DNA from: WVWN01 sp964563535
GTDB lineage: Bacteria > RBG-13-66-14 > B26-G2 > WVWN01
Length of the DNA stretch: 46,053 nt
Assembly (NCBI GenBank): GCA_964563535.1
Contig: CAZLXP010000007.1
Coordinates: forward strand, 1-46,053
Direction of reading: 5' to 3'
The position numbers were made by a program, and so were the translations under genes. Shown here piece after piece: positions 39,531-46,053 of the stretch (the first letter of the stretch is position 1; every line of letters starts with the position of its first letter). The notes under the pieces were generated by a model that did no database searches, was not told the origin of the DNA, and saw only the letters and a list, made by a program, of their open reading frames with translations.

Positions 39531-41126
39531 CTATGGCGCCGGCGGCGTTACGGGCACGCGGTCCCCCGTCGCGCTGAGCAAGGCGAAGTCCGCAAATTCC
39601 ATGACGCGGTCCTCGCCGGATATCGTGGGCTCCGTCCCTTCGATATATATGGGTATCAACCGAAAACCGAGGATGCCGCGCGAACGGGAGACCTCTATGG
39701 CCAATAACGTGGAATAACGTCGCTCCGGGTACCGCGAATCGAACAAGAAGTTGCCCAAGCTGTAAGCTATTACGGCGCCCTCGTACGACTCGACGCCCTG
39801 GATGACGTGAGGGTGGTGGCCCACGATAATATCCGCCCCGGCGTCGACGAATTTATGGGCGAGCCTTTTCTGCTCCGAAGAGGGGTAGGCCATGGACTCG
39901 CCGCCCCAATGCAGCGATAACACCACCAAGTTGGATTGGCTTTTGGCGCGGCCGATGGCGCTGAGGACCGTGCCCTCGTCCAGCGGCGCGGTCCCGGCCT
40001 TGGCGGAGCCCGCGTAGTATCCTTTCGGCTCTACGGCCGAGAAAGCGAGAAACTGGATAACGTACCCGTCGACGTCCACCTCGGCGGGCGCGAGCGCCGC
40101 GGCGAGGTCGGGGCCGGCGCCGACGTGTTTTATTTCCTCCTGCTCGAGGTAATACATGGTATCGGATAAACCCTGGTCGCCGTAGTCCATAATGTGATTG
40201 TTGGCCAGCGAAAGGACGTCGAAGCCGGCCTCCGTCAACAGGAAGGCATAGTCGGGGTTACCCTTCAAATATATCGACCCGCCGCCGGGGCCCTTGGTCG
40301 GGATGCGCTTGGCGCGTTTGGTGAGCGGCGACTCCAGGTTCCCGCACGCCACCCGGGCGCGGCCTATGAGCGGCGCCACGTACCGGAGCGGACTTTCGGA
40401 CCGGCCGGTATAGAGGTCGACGTTCACGCCGCGCGCCAGGCTTAAGTCACCCACCGCGACGAGCTCGAAGGTGTCTTCTCCCCCGCGCATCTCGGTGGCG
40501 AGGTCGTCCACCGGGGGCAAGCCGCCGATGGCGTTTTTGTGCTGGGCGACCAGTTCCGCCCACGGCCCGCGGGGGCTCATCTCCACGTAGCGGGCGAAGG
40601 CGTCGCGGGCCGCGCCGTACTCGCCCAAGGCCTCGCACGCCAGGCCCAATCCCGCGTAACCGGCGGCGTAATCGGGTTCCAGCTCCATCGCCTTCCTGAA
40701 GTTGTCCGCCGCCGCGCGCGGTTCGTGGAGATAGAATAACTGGACGACGCCCAAGTTATAGTACGCCCGGGCGAATCCGGCGTCCGCCTCCGCCGCCAAC
40801 TTGAACCGGTTCGCGGCTTCGTCGGGGTTGCCGTTGACCGCGAGTTCCAAAACGCCGAGGTTGAAGTGGGCGCGCGCGTTGCCCGGGTCGAGGGCGACGG
40901 CGTGGTTCAATAACGCCATCGCCTCGAACACCTTATTCCGGGCCACCAGCGCCTGAGCCTCTTCCACCGAACGTCGGGAACGCCACGCCGCGATCTGGGG
41001 CGGCAACGCCACCGTCGAGATGACGAGCGCCCCTACCAACGCGGCTACCAGAATTAAGGTGTAGATGCCGGCCTTAATATTGCGCATCCTTTTATCGAGC
41101 GCGCGCCGAGCGGTCCTATCGGCCAT
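39531..41126 (-). CDS. CapA-family protein with N-terminal membrane helix and TPR repeats
   Basis: A 531-residue membrane protein. One N-terminal helix (about 18-40) anchors it, then TPR repeats occupy about 48-190 (AMALLNHAVALDPGNARAHFNLGV and equivalents). The C-terminal PGA_cap/CapA metallophosphatase-like domain (about 220-510) has the blocks VAVGDLSLARG, GNLESPLT, LANNHIMDYG, LHWGGE and GHHPHVIQG, with the His and Asp residues expected to bind metals. CapA proteins take part in poly-gamma-glutamate synthesis or export, but no capB, capC or ligase is nearby and the domain also occurs alone. The start overlaps no gene; the upstream lipoprotein stop is two bases away. The TPR part suggests a partner in the envelope. 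The polymer, if any, is unknown. Confidence 0.9.
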   Translation of the reverse strand: MADRTARRALDKRMRNIKAGIYTLILVAALVGALVISTVALPPQIAAWRSRRSVEEAQALVARNKVFEAMALLNHAVALDPGNARAHFNLGVLELAVNGNPDEAANRFKLAAEADAGFARAYYNLGVVQLFYLHEPRAAADNFRKAMELEPDYAAGYAGLGLACEALGEYGAARDAFARYVEMSPRGPWAELVAQHKNAIGGLPPVDDLATEMRGGEDTFELVAVGDLSLARGVNVDLYTGRSESPLRYVAPLIGRARVACGNLESPLTKRAKRIPTKGPGGGSIYLKGNPDYAFLLTEAGFDVLSLANNHIMDYGDQGLSDTMYYLEQEEIKHVGAGPDLAAALAPAEVDVDGYVIQFLAFSAVEPKGYYAGSAKAGTAPLDEGTVLSAIGRAKSQSNLVVLSLHWGGESMAYPSSEQKRLAHKFVDAGADIIVGHHPHVIQGVESYEGAVIAYSLGNFLFDSRYPERRYSTLLAIEVSRSRGILGFRLIPIYIEGTEPTISGEDRVMEFADFALLSATGDRVPVTPPAP

Positions 41127-41128
41127 CG

Positions 41129-41956
41129 CTAAGCCTCACTTCTCCAGAAGGTGAACCTCTCTACGGTGGTTTGATTTTCGAGCACGGCCAACCCCGCGGA
41201 AAAGTCCCGCGCGCCCGCCCACCGGACCGCCACGTCGTAGCGACCGGGCAACAACGCCAGCGGCCGGTCGCTCTTGCCCAGCGCCACCGGCGCCCGGGCC
41301 GACGTCGGCCCGTAGACCCACACCTCCGCCTCGAGCGGTTCGCCCCGCTGGTCGACTACCTCCACGCGAAGGTAGCCCACCGGCTCGAGCAACGTCCTCG
41401 TTTCGCGGTCGCCCCCCTCCAGCGATAAGGCGCGCAGCCATCGTTCCCGGCCTTGTACCGTCACCCGCACGTCGTAGGTTCCGGCGAGGAGGGGGAGGCC
41501 GTCGAAGGTCTCGCCCTCCATCACCGGCAGGCCCGCCGCCTTGCCGGCGGGATATACGGCGACTTCGCCCGCCATCCGGTCGCCGCGGCTCGAGCGCACC
41601 TCGAGCGTAAGGGTCCCCATCGGCAACTTGACGGTCTTCTCGCCGCCCGCAAGCTCTAAGCCGCGCCGCCAGTACGTCTGGCCAAAATATTCCACCTGGA
41701 CGTCGTACTCTCCCGGCTCCAGCACGTACTTCTGTCCGGCCAAACCTTCCCACAACGGCTCGCCGCGTTTGCCCGGGGCGTAAACGGCTATGCCGGCGGG
41801 CAAGGCCCGGTCCTCGGGGCCTAACACCGTGAACGAGCCGGTCGCGCCCTTCTCGGCCGAGGCCGTGCCGGCGGCTTTCTCGGCGACCTCCTTGTCGCCG
41901 CCGCAACGCACGGCGAGCAAGCCGGCGACGGCGAATAATACACATATCTTTTTCAT
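41129..41956 (-). CDS. Lipoprotein-like protein with three tandem beta repeats
   Basis: A 275-residue exported protein. The signal sequence MKKICVLFAVAGLLAVRC ends in Cys18, but the residue before it is Arg, which is unusual for a lipobox, so lipidation is not certain. The mature part has three repeats of about 75 residues (roughly 42-118, 119-198 and 199-275). Each has the order 'charged sandwich strand, VAVYPAG/VWVYGP/IAVYAPG turn, LxPGxYDVxV, then a Trp-containing strand', as in PEGA-like or carboxypeptidase-regulatory beta domains. The frame is open for 280 codons upstream of the ATG; that part is a shadow of the preceding gene. It stands two bases before the TPR-CapA gene and may form a complex with it. 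Confidence 0.7.
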   Translation of the reverse strand: MKKICVLFAVAGLLAVRCGGDKEVAEKAAGTASAEKGATGSFTVLGPEDRALPAGIAVYAPGKRGEPLWEGLAGQKYVLEPGEYDVQVEYFGQTYWRRGLELAGGEKTVKLPMGTLTLEVRSSRGDRMAGEVAVYPAGKAAGLPVMEGETFDGLPLLAGTYDVRVTVQGRERWLRALSLEGGDRETRTLLEPVGYLRVEVVDQRGEPLEAEVWVYGPTSARAPVALGKSDRPLALLPGRYDVAVRWAGARDFSAGLAVLENQTTVERFTFWRSEA

Positions 41957-41976
41957 AGTATTTGCCCGTCCGAGTC

Positions 41977-42750
41977 TCAGACGCCCTCGGGTAAAAACGG
42001 CGTCAGCAGGCGGACGCCGAAATAAATAAAACCTGCCGCGATGACCAGTATAATAATATAAAACGCTATGGCCTTCTTTAAAGAAAAACCGTGCACCGCC
42101 GGTACGCCCCACCCGTAGAGCGACAACCGCAAAACGAAGGCGAGGATGCCGCCGACGGCCGGGATTACCTCCGCCACCGCCGCCGCCTGGCCGTAAGCCG
42201 CGGCCCGCGTCGTAGCCCGAATGGTCGCGGGGCCGCCCAGCCCGCGCGCGAGCAGATGCAAAAATCCCACCGTCACGACGAAAGATAAAATATAGATGGC
42301 GGGCGCTACGGCGACCGCCAGGGCCGCGACCAACGTCGCCGCGGAAGGGCCGACGAGCGCGCTCGCGGCCTCGCCTATTCCCCATAAGCTCCCGACTAAG
42401 CCTATGGCCAGGCATATGGCCGCGAAGACCAACGGCTTGAAAAGGACGCCCCGGGGCTCGAGGCCGGCGAAGAACGCGCGGGGCGCGAAGACGACGTCCC
42501 GCCAGGTCGCGAAAAAAGCGCGGGGGTACGACATGCCCCGCCGGTTTTCCCAGGGGACTTCCCGGCGCAGGGCGTTCGCGGAAGACAGGCCGACCACGCA
42601 CTCCCGGCAAAGGAGCTGGCCGGAGACCTCGGCGCCTCGGCTCACGCACCACGCGCACATATACCGGCCGCAGCGCGGACAGGCCGCGATGGCCGGCCGG
42701 CCGCCGTGTTGTCCGCACACGCCGAAAATTTCGCGCCCGTCGCCGGACAT
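41977..42750 (-). CDS. Yip1-like membrane protein with N-terminal zinc-binding domain
   Basis: A 257-residue protein. The first 60 residues hold a Cys/His cluster (CGQHGGRPAIAACPRCGRYMCAWC in two parts, then CREC), a B-box or zinc-ribbon-like domain facing the cytoplasm. After a linker, five hydrophobic helices (about 100-255) with the Yip1-type pattern follow. The ATG at 42750 is preferred over a TTG at 42768 because the promoter -10 ends eight bases before it, which would make the message leaderless; the TTG would lie inside the promoter. This is the first gene of a minus-strand run of six envelope and RNA-linked genes that ends at 37300. Function unknown. Confidence 0.72.
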   Translation of the reverse strand: MSGDGREIFGVCGQHGGRPAIAACPRCGRYMCAWCVSRGAEVSGQLLCRECVVGLSSANALRREVPWENRRGMSYPRAFFATWRDVVFAPRAFFAGLEPRGVLFKPLVFAAICLAIGLVGSLWGIGEAASALVGPSAATLVAALAVAVAPAIYILSFVVTVGFLHLLARGLGGPATIRATTRAAAYGQAAAVAEVIPAVGGILAFVLRLSLYGWGVPAVHGFSLKKAIAFYIIILVIAAGFIYFGVRLLTPFLPEGV

Positions 42751-42758
42751 AACGTAAA

Positions 42759-42787
42759 AATATACCAATAAAGAGCATTAGAGTCAA
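42759..42787 (-). promoter_or_regulatory. Promoter of the six-gene envelope operon, probably leaderless
   Basis: On the minus strand TTGACT (42782-42787), 17 bases, TATATT (42759-42764). Only eight bases separate the -10 from the ATG at 42750, with no room for a ribosome site. Confidence 0.75.
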
Positions 42788-42809
42788 CAAAGCTCGGGCC
42801 CAAAGCGAA

Positions 42810-42830
42810 GGCGGCCTCGTTAAGGCCGCC
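42810..42830 (-). terminator. Hairpin after smc
   Basis: Stem GGCGGCCT (42810-42817)/AGGCCGCC (42823-42830), loop CGTTA, about 30 bases after the smc stop. The following minus-strand bases (TTCGCTTT) form only a weak U-run. Confidence 0.55.
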
Positions 42831-42860
42831 CGCGCCCAGGGAGTAATCGGAGCCCCGGTT

Positions 42861-45800
42861 CTAAGTAGACGGAGCCGCCGCGGCGGCCTCCATAAATTCC
42901 TCCGGAACCTCGCGCATCGTTAACGACAATACCTTGGAGATGCCCCGCCGCTCCATCGTAACGCCGTATATGGCGTCCGACGCCTCCATCGTTCGGCGGG
43001 CGTGCGTGATAACCATAAACTGGACGCTATCCCGGTACTGGGCCAATATCCTGAGGAACCGGGCGATGTTGCTTTCGTCGAGCGGCGCGTCCACCTCGTC
43101 GAGGATGGCGAAGGGCGCCGGCCGGACGTTGAAGAGGGCGAAGATCAAGGCGATGGCCGCGAGGGCTTTTTCGCCCCCCGACAAAAGCGACAGGTGCTCC
43201 ATCTTCTTGCCCGGCGGTTGGGCGTAGACGTATATCCCGGCCTCGAGGGGGTCGGCTCCCGCCTGCAGCCGGAGGTCGGCCTGGCCGCCGCCGAAAGTTT
43301 CCCGGAAAATTCGTTGGAACTCTTCCCGGATGACCTCGAAGGTGGCGACGAACTTCTCCCGACTGTGAGCGTCTATCCTCGCGATGCTTTCGTCGAGGTC
43401 GGCGCGCGCCTGGGCGAGGTCCGCCCGCTGAGTTTCCAGCTCGGCCAAGGTGGCGGCCAGCTCGTCATACTCGCGCGCGGCGAGGAAGTTGATTTCGCCC
43501 ATCTTGCCGAGGCGGTGGGCCAGTTCCTCCCTCTCGACTTCCGCCGCCGCCTCGTCGCCCTCCACCTCGTACTCCCCGGCGCCCAACGCGCTCAACCGGA
43601 CGTCGTATTTCGCCGCCACCGCCTCCTCGAGCGCGCTCAGCTCGCCCACCAGCGACGCCACCTCGATCTCTTTCTCTTTCAAGAAGTCGGCTACTTCGGC
43701 GGCCGCGGCTTCGGCGCCCGCCCGCGCTTCCTCCGCCTCTCGGCGCCGGCCGATTAATTCGGCCCTCGTCAACCGCGTCCCCTCGACGTCCCTTTGGGCG
43801 GCCTTGAACGCCGCGGCGCGTTCCGCTATCTCGGCCCCGCACTCCTCGGCTTCCGTCGCCAGTTCCTTGGCCTCGGCCACCTTGTGCTCGAGCTCGGCGG
43901 CGAGGCCCCGGAGCCTCGCGCCCCCGTCCTCTTTCAGCCGTCCGAGCCTTTCGCGGTCGTTGGCGAGGCCGCGCAGTTTCTCGCGCCAGGCGGCGATATC
44001 CTCGCGCGCCGCCGCGGCCCCCTTCTCGCGTTCGACGACGAGGTCGCGCACCGCCCCCAGCCCCTCCTCGCTCATCCCGACCGCCTGCCCGGCCTCCTCG
44101 CAAGCCCGCGCGGTGGCGTCGAGTTGGCCGCCGAGCCGCTCCTCTTCGCCGAAGGCCGCGGCCAGGCCGACCTCCACTTGCGCTATCTCCGCGTCCAGGA
44201 CGTCGCGGCTTTCCGCCAGGACGCGGCTATCGTCCCGGGCGCGCGCCAACGCGGCCTCCACGCCGCCCCGCGCCGCCTCCACCCGGGCGAGGCGAGCCGC
44301 GTTCTCCTGCCGGCGGCGAACGAGCTCCTCGCGCGCCGCGGCCAAGCGCCCCACCTCGCGCCGCGCTCCTTCCAACTTTACTTCGAACGCCGCCGCGGCC
44401 GCGGCCAACTTCTCGATTTCCGCCCGCCGGCCTAGAATCGTGGCGCCGACCTCCTCCGCGGCGCCGGCGAGCAACGTCGCCCGGCCGTCCCACCAATCGC
44501 CGCCGAGCGTCACGGCCGGCGTCCCGGCTGAGACCTCCGCGACGGCCTCGAGCGCCGCCAGGTCCTCTACCACCAAAATATCCCGCAAGAGTTCGTTCAC
44601 CGCGCCGGCGTAGGGGCCGGCTACTTCTACGAACTCGGATACCCAACCCCGGACGCCTTCGACCACCGGCAGGTCGCCGGCCGCGGGCCCGCCGTCGCAC
44701 GGGACGACGAAGGCCGCCCGGCCCGCGTGCGACGTTTTCAGGCGTCGGCCGTGCGTCGCCGCCGCCGCCAGGTCGTCGGCCAGGAGTGCTCCCGCGGCGT
44801 AACCGAGCGCCCTCTCCGCCGCGGCCTCGTACCCTTCCCGGACTTTCACCACGTCGGCCAGCACGCCCGCGATGCCGGAAGGAGAACCCCCGTCCAAAAG
44901 CGCCGCCACCCCCGCGCCGAAAGATTCGAAACGTCGGGCGAGCTCTTCCAACGACGCCAGGCGGGAGACGGCCTTTTCGCGCTCGCCGCCGAGTTCCGCC
45001 GCCGCCTCCTCGGCCGCGGCGAACTCCCGCGCCAGGCGTCCCTCGGAGGCCTCGGCGGATTCGGCCTCGTCCCGACATGCGGCCCATTCTTTCTCGAGGG
45101 ACGCCGACTCGGCGGCGATGTTATGCAACGAGGCGCGATTCTGGTCGACGAGCGACGCCTGGCGGCCGGCTTCGTCGCGGAGGCGGCGGAGCTCCTGCGT
45201 CAGGCTTTTGCACGCCGCGGCGGCGGTGGCGTGGAGGTTGGCGAGCCGCGTCCGGTCGTGGAGCCGCGCCAACTGGCCCCGGCGCGCCGCCTCGAGCTCG
45301 CTCAACAGCTCCGCTTCCCGGGAACGCGCGGCCGCGAGTTCCTCCTCGGCGCGCGCCTTCCGCGTCTCGCCGTCGGCCAACTGTCGTTGGGTGGCTTCGA
45401 ATTCGGCCGCGGATTTCCGGCTCTCCTCGTCGGCGCAACCCAACTCCGCGGCCAGCCGCTCCCTATCGGCGGCTAGCCGGCCGACGTCTTCCTCGACGCC
45501 GCGCCGCCTCTCCTCGGCGAGCTGCTTCGCGGCTTCCGCCTCGTTCAACCCGCGTTGGCGCTCGAGCAAGCCCTTCTCCTGGCGCTCCAGCTCGAGCTCG
45601 CCGCGCGCTACCTCGGCGTCGAGGCGCGAGACGGCCGCGGCGGCGTTGGCCGCGCGCGCCCGGGCCTCGCGGCCGGCGGCGGCGCGCTCGTCGCGGCCCG
45701 CCAGCGCGACGCGCTTCTCATCGGCCTTGACGCCGTAGTCCGTCTTTTTGTCGAGAAGATAGGTGCTGTTGCAGCTCATACGCATGTTCTGCAGGGCAAT

Positions 45801-46053
45801 CATAAGTATTCTTTGGTCGGTTTCGGAGAGGAAGCCGAACCTTTTCCATTTGGCAACGATGCGGGCGACGATTTCCCGATTTTCTTCATGATGTTTCATT
45901 TGCTCATCAGTCATTGGGACGAAATAGTTTTTCTCCAGACGTTCGGGAAGTTCCTTCAGGACCTCTTTTTTGGTGCGTCGAACAAGGATCGACTCCAGTG
46001 ACTTTGCGATTTTGGAAAGATTACGGTATCCTGTCACACGGCCATATTCGTCC
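42861..46053 (-). CDS. smc: Chromosome segregation SMC protein, N-terminus replaced by SNF2 sequence
   Basis: The reading frame is open to the window end. About 950 residues (42861 to roughly 45717) are a clear SMC ATPase: a long coiled coil, the hinge (GVLADVVKVREGYEAAAERAL), the return coil, and the C-terminal head with signature LLSGGEKALAAIAL, Walker B LDEVDAPLDES and ITHARRTMEA. The N-terminal head with Walker A, about 200 residues, is missing. In its place, in frame, lie about 110 residues of a SNF2-family helicase (LVRRTKKEVLKELPERLEKN, MRMSCNSTYLLDKKTDYG). SMC compacts and segregates chromosomes and needs both head halves, so this product could not work. Base composition changes at the join. 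Most likely an assembly chimera; a true rearrangement is the alternative. Confidence 0.85.
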   Translation of the reverse strand, partial: DEYGRVTGYRNLSKIAKSLESILVRRTKKEVLKELPERLEKNYFVPMTDEQMKHHEENREIVARIVAKWKRFGFLSETDQRILMIALQNMRMSCNSTYLLDKKTDYGVKADEKRVALAGRDERAAAGREARARAANAAAAVSRLDAEVARGELELERQEKGLLERQRGLNEAEAAKQLAEERRRGVEEDVGRLAADRERLAAELGCADEESRKSAAEFEATQRQLADGETRKARAEEELAAARSREAELLSELEAARRGQLARLHDRTRLANLHATAAAACKSLTQELRRLRDEAGRQASLVDQNRASLHNIAAESASLEKEWAACRDEAESAEASEGRLAREFAAAEEAAAELGGEREKAVSRLASLEELARRFESFGAGVAALLDGGSPSGIAGVLADVVKVREGYEAAAERALGYAAGALLADDLAAAATHGRRLKTSHAGRAAFVVPCDGGPAAGDLPVVEGVRGWVSEFVEVAGPYAGAVNELLRDILVVEDLAALEAVAEVSAGTPAVTLGGDWWDGRATLLAGAAEEVGATILGRRAEIEKLAAAAAAFEVKLEGARREVGRLAAAREELVRRRQENAARLARVEAARGGVEAALARARDDSRVLAESRDVLDAEIAQVEVGLAAAFGEEERLGGQLDATARACEEAGQAVGMSEEGLGAVRDLVVEREKGAAAAREDIAAWREKLRGLANDRERLGRLKEDGGARLRGLAAELEHKVAEAKELATEAEECGAEIAERAAAFKAAQRDVEGTRLTRAELIGRRREAEEARAGAEAAAAEVADFLKEKEIEVASLVGELSALEEAVAAKYDVRLSALGAGEYEVEGDEAAAEVEREELAHRLGKMGEINFLAAREYDELAATLAELETQRADLAQARADLDESIARIDAHSREKFVATFEVIREEFQRIFRETFGGGQADLRLQAGADPLEAGIYVYAQPPGKKMEHLSLLSGGEKALAAIALIFALFNVRPAPFAILDEVDAPLDESNIARFLRILAQYRDSVQFMVITHARRTMEASDAIYGVTMERRGISKVLSLTMREVPEEFMEAAAAAPST
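45718..46053 (-). other. SNF2 helicase fragment joined to smc
   Basis: The last 335 bases encode part of a SWI2/SNF2 ATPase, from DEYGRVTGYRNL at the window edge through the LRRTKKEVL region to CNSTYLLDKKTDYGVKADE. The DNA is plainly less GC-rich, with many A/T third positions, than everything to its left. The frame is continuous into SMC coiled coil at about 45,718, near the codons for Ala-Asp-Glu-Lys, which both proteins could share as microhomology. Confidence 0.8.

Noticed and set aside
41957..42790. Extension of the triple-repeat lipoprotein into a 553-residue protein
   Set aside because: The upstream frame is Arg-rich and antiparallel to no motif, while the other frame encodes a clean Yip1-like protein. 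The lipoprotein ATG at 41956 begins a proper signal peptide.
1..46053. CRISPR array or complete insertion sequence
   Set aside because: No regularly spaced repeats and no transposase with terminal inverted repeats were seen. The only mobile-element gene is the partial recombinase at the left edge.

Overview
The window is a GC-rich, densely coded bacterial chromosome segment with one degraded mobile-element edge at the left and a suspect chimeric junction at the right. Several features point to a diderm: apparent outer-membrane proteins ending in Phe, an RND efflux pair, four predicted lipoproteins, and a subtilase with a C-terminal sorting tail of the type used by type IX secretion. Type IX tails, together with the many family-less secreted proteins, suggest an uncultured lineage in or near the FCB group. 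A Coatesbacteria- or Eisenbacteria-like candidate phylum is only a guess. Genes are tightly packed, often overlapping by 1-4 bases. Many gaps carry an easily read promoter of the form TTGACN-N17-TAnnnT.

Left edge (1-1.5 kb): the 3' part of a tyrosine recombinase gene, a gamma-glutamylcyclotransferase-fold gene, and tRNA-Ser(UGA). Region 1.5-5.2 kb: a methyltransferase divergent from a four-gene operon, led by a Helicase_C_3/WYL-like protein without a helicase motor and followed by three small membrane proteins. Region 5.2-11.2 kb (minus strand): an envelope protein, a TolB-like propeller lipoprotein, a subtilase with a type IX tail, a secreted metallophosphoesterase with a CBM9-like module, and Ogt DNA repair. 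Region 11.3-15.4 kb: an RND adaptor and permease.

The centre (15.5-23.9 kb) is mostly central metabolism and housekeeping: a possible Tat-exported lipoprotein, class II aldolase, glutamate dehydrogenase with a small unknown partner, and enolase overlapping an FtsB/DivIC-like gene, itself overlapping a PP-loop/NFACT-R tRNA-thiolation-like enzyme. A secreted helical protein with a very strong promoter and an MreD-like protein follow. Region 23.9-27.4 kb (minus): a VWA membrane protein and an aldehyde dehydrogenase, diverging from a symmetric promoter. Region 27.4-32.4 kb (plus): a methyltransferase, a B12-type radical SAM enzyme, a pentapeptide-repeat/ion-channel fusion and a second radical SAM enzyme form a coherent but unassigned cluster.

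Right part (minus strand): an M16 peptidase with a LEA14-like lipoprotein, a lone slipin, and a six-gene run (Yip1-like membrane protein, triple-repeat lipoprotein, TPR-CapA protein, PSP1/RicT protein, two tandem outer-membrane proteins) that appears to start from a leaderless promoter. The last gene is SMC. Its ATP-binding N-terminus is missing and replaced in frame by a piece of a SNF2 helicase with a different base composition, most likely an assembly chimera.

No CRISPR array, complete insertion sequence or rRNA was seen. No gene-free stretch exceeds about 290 bases.
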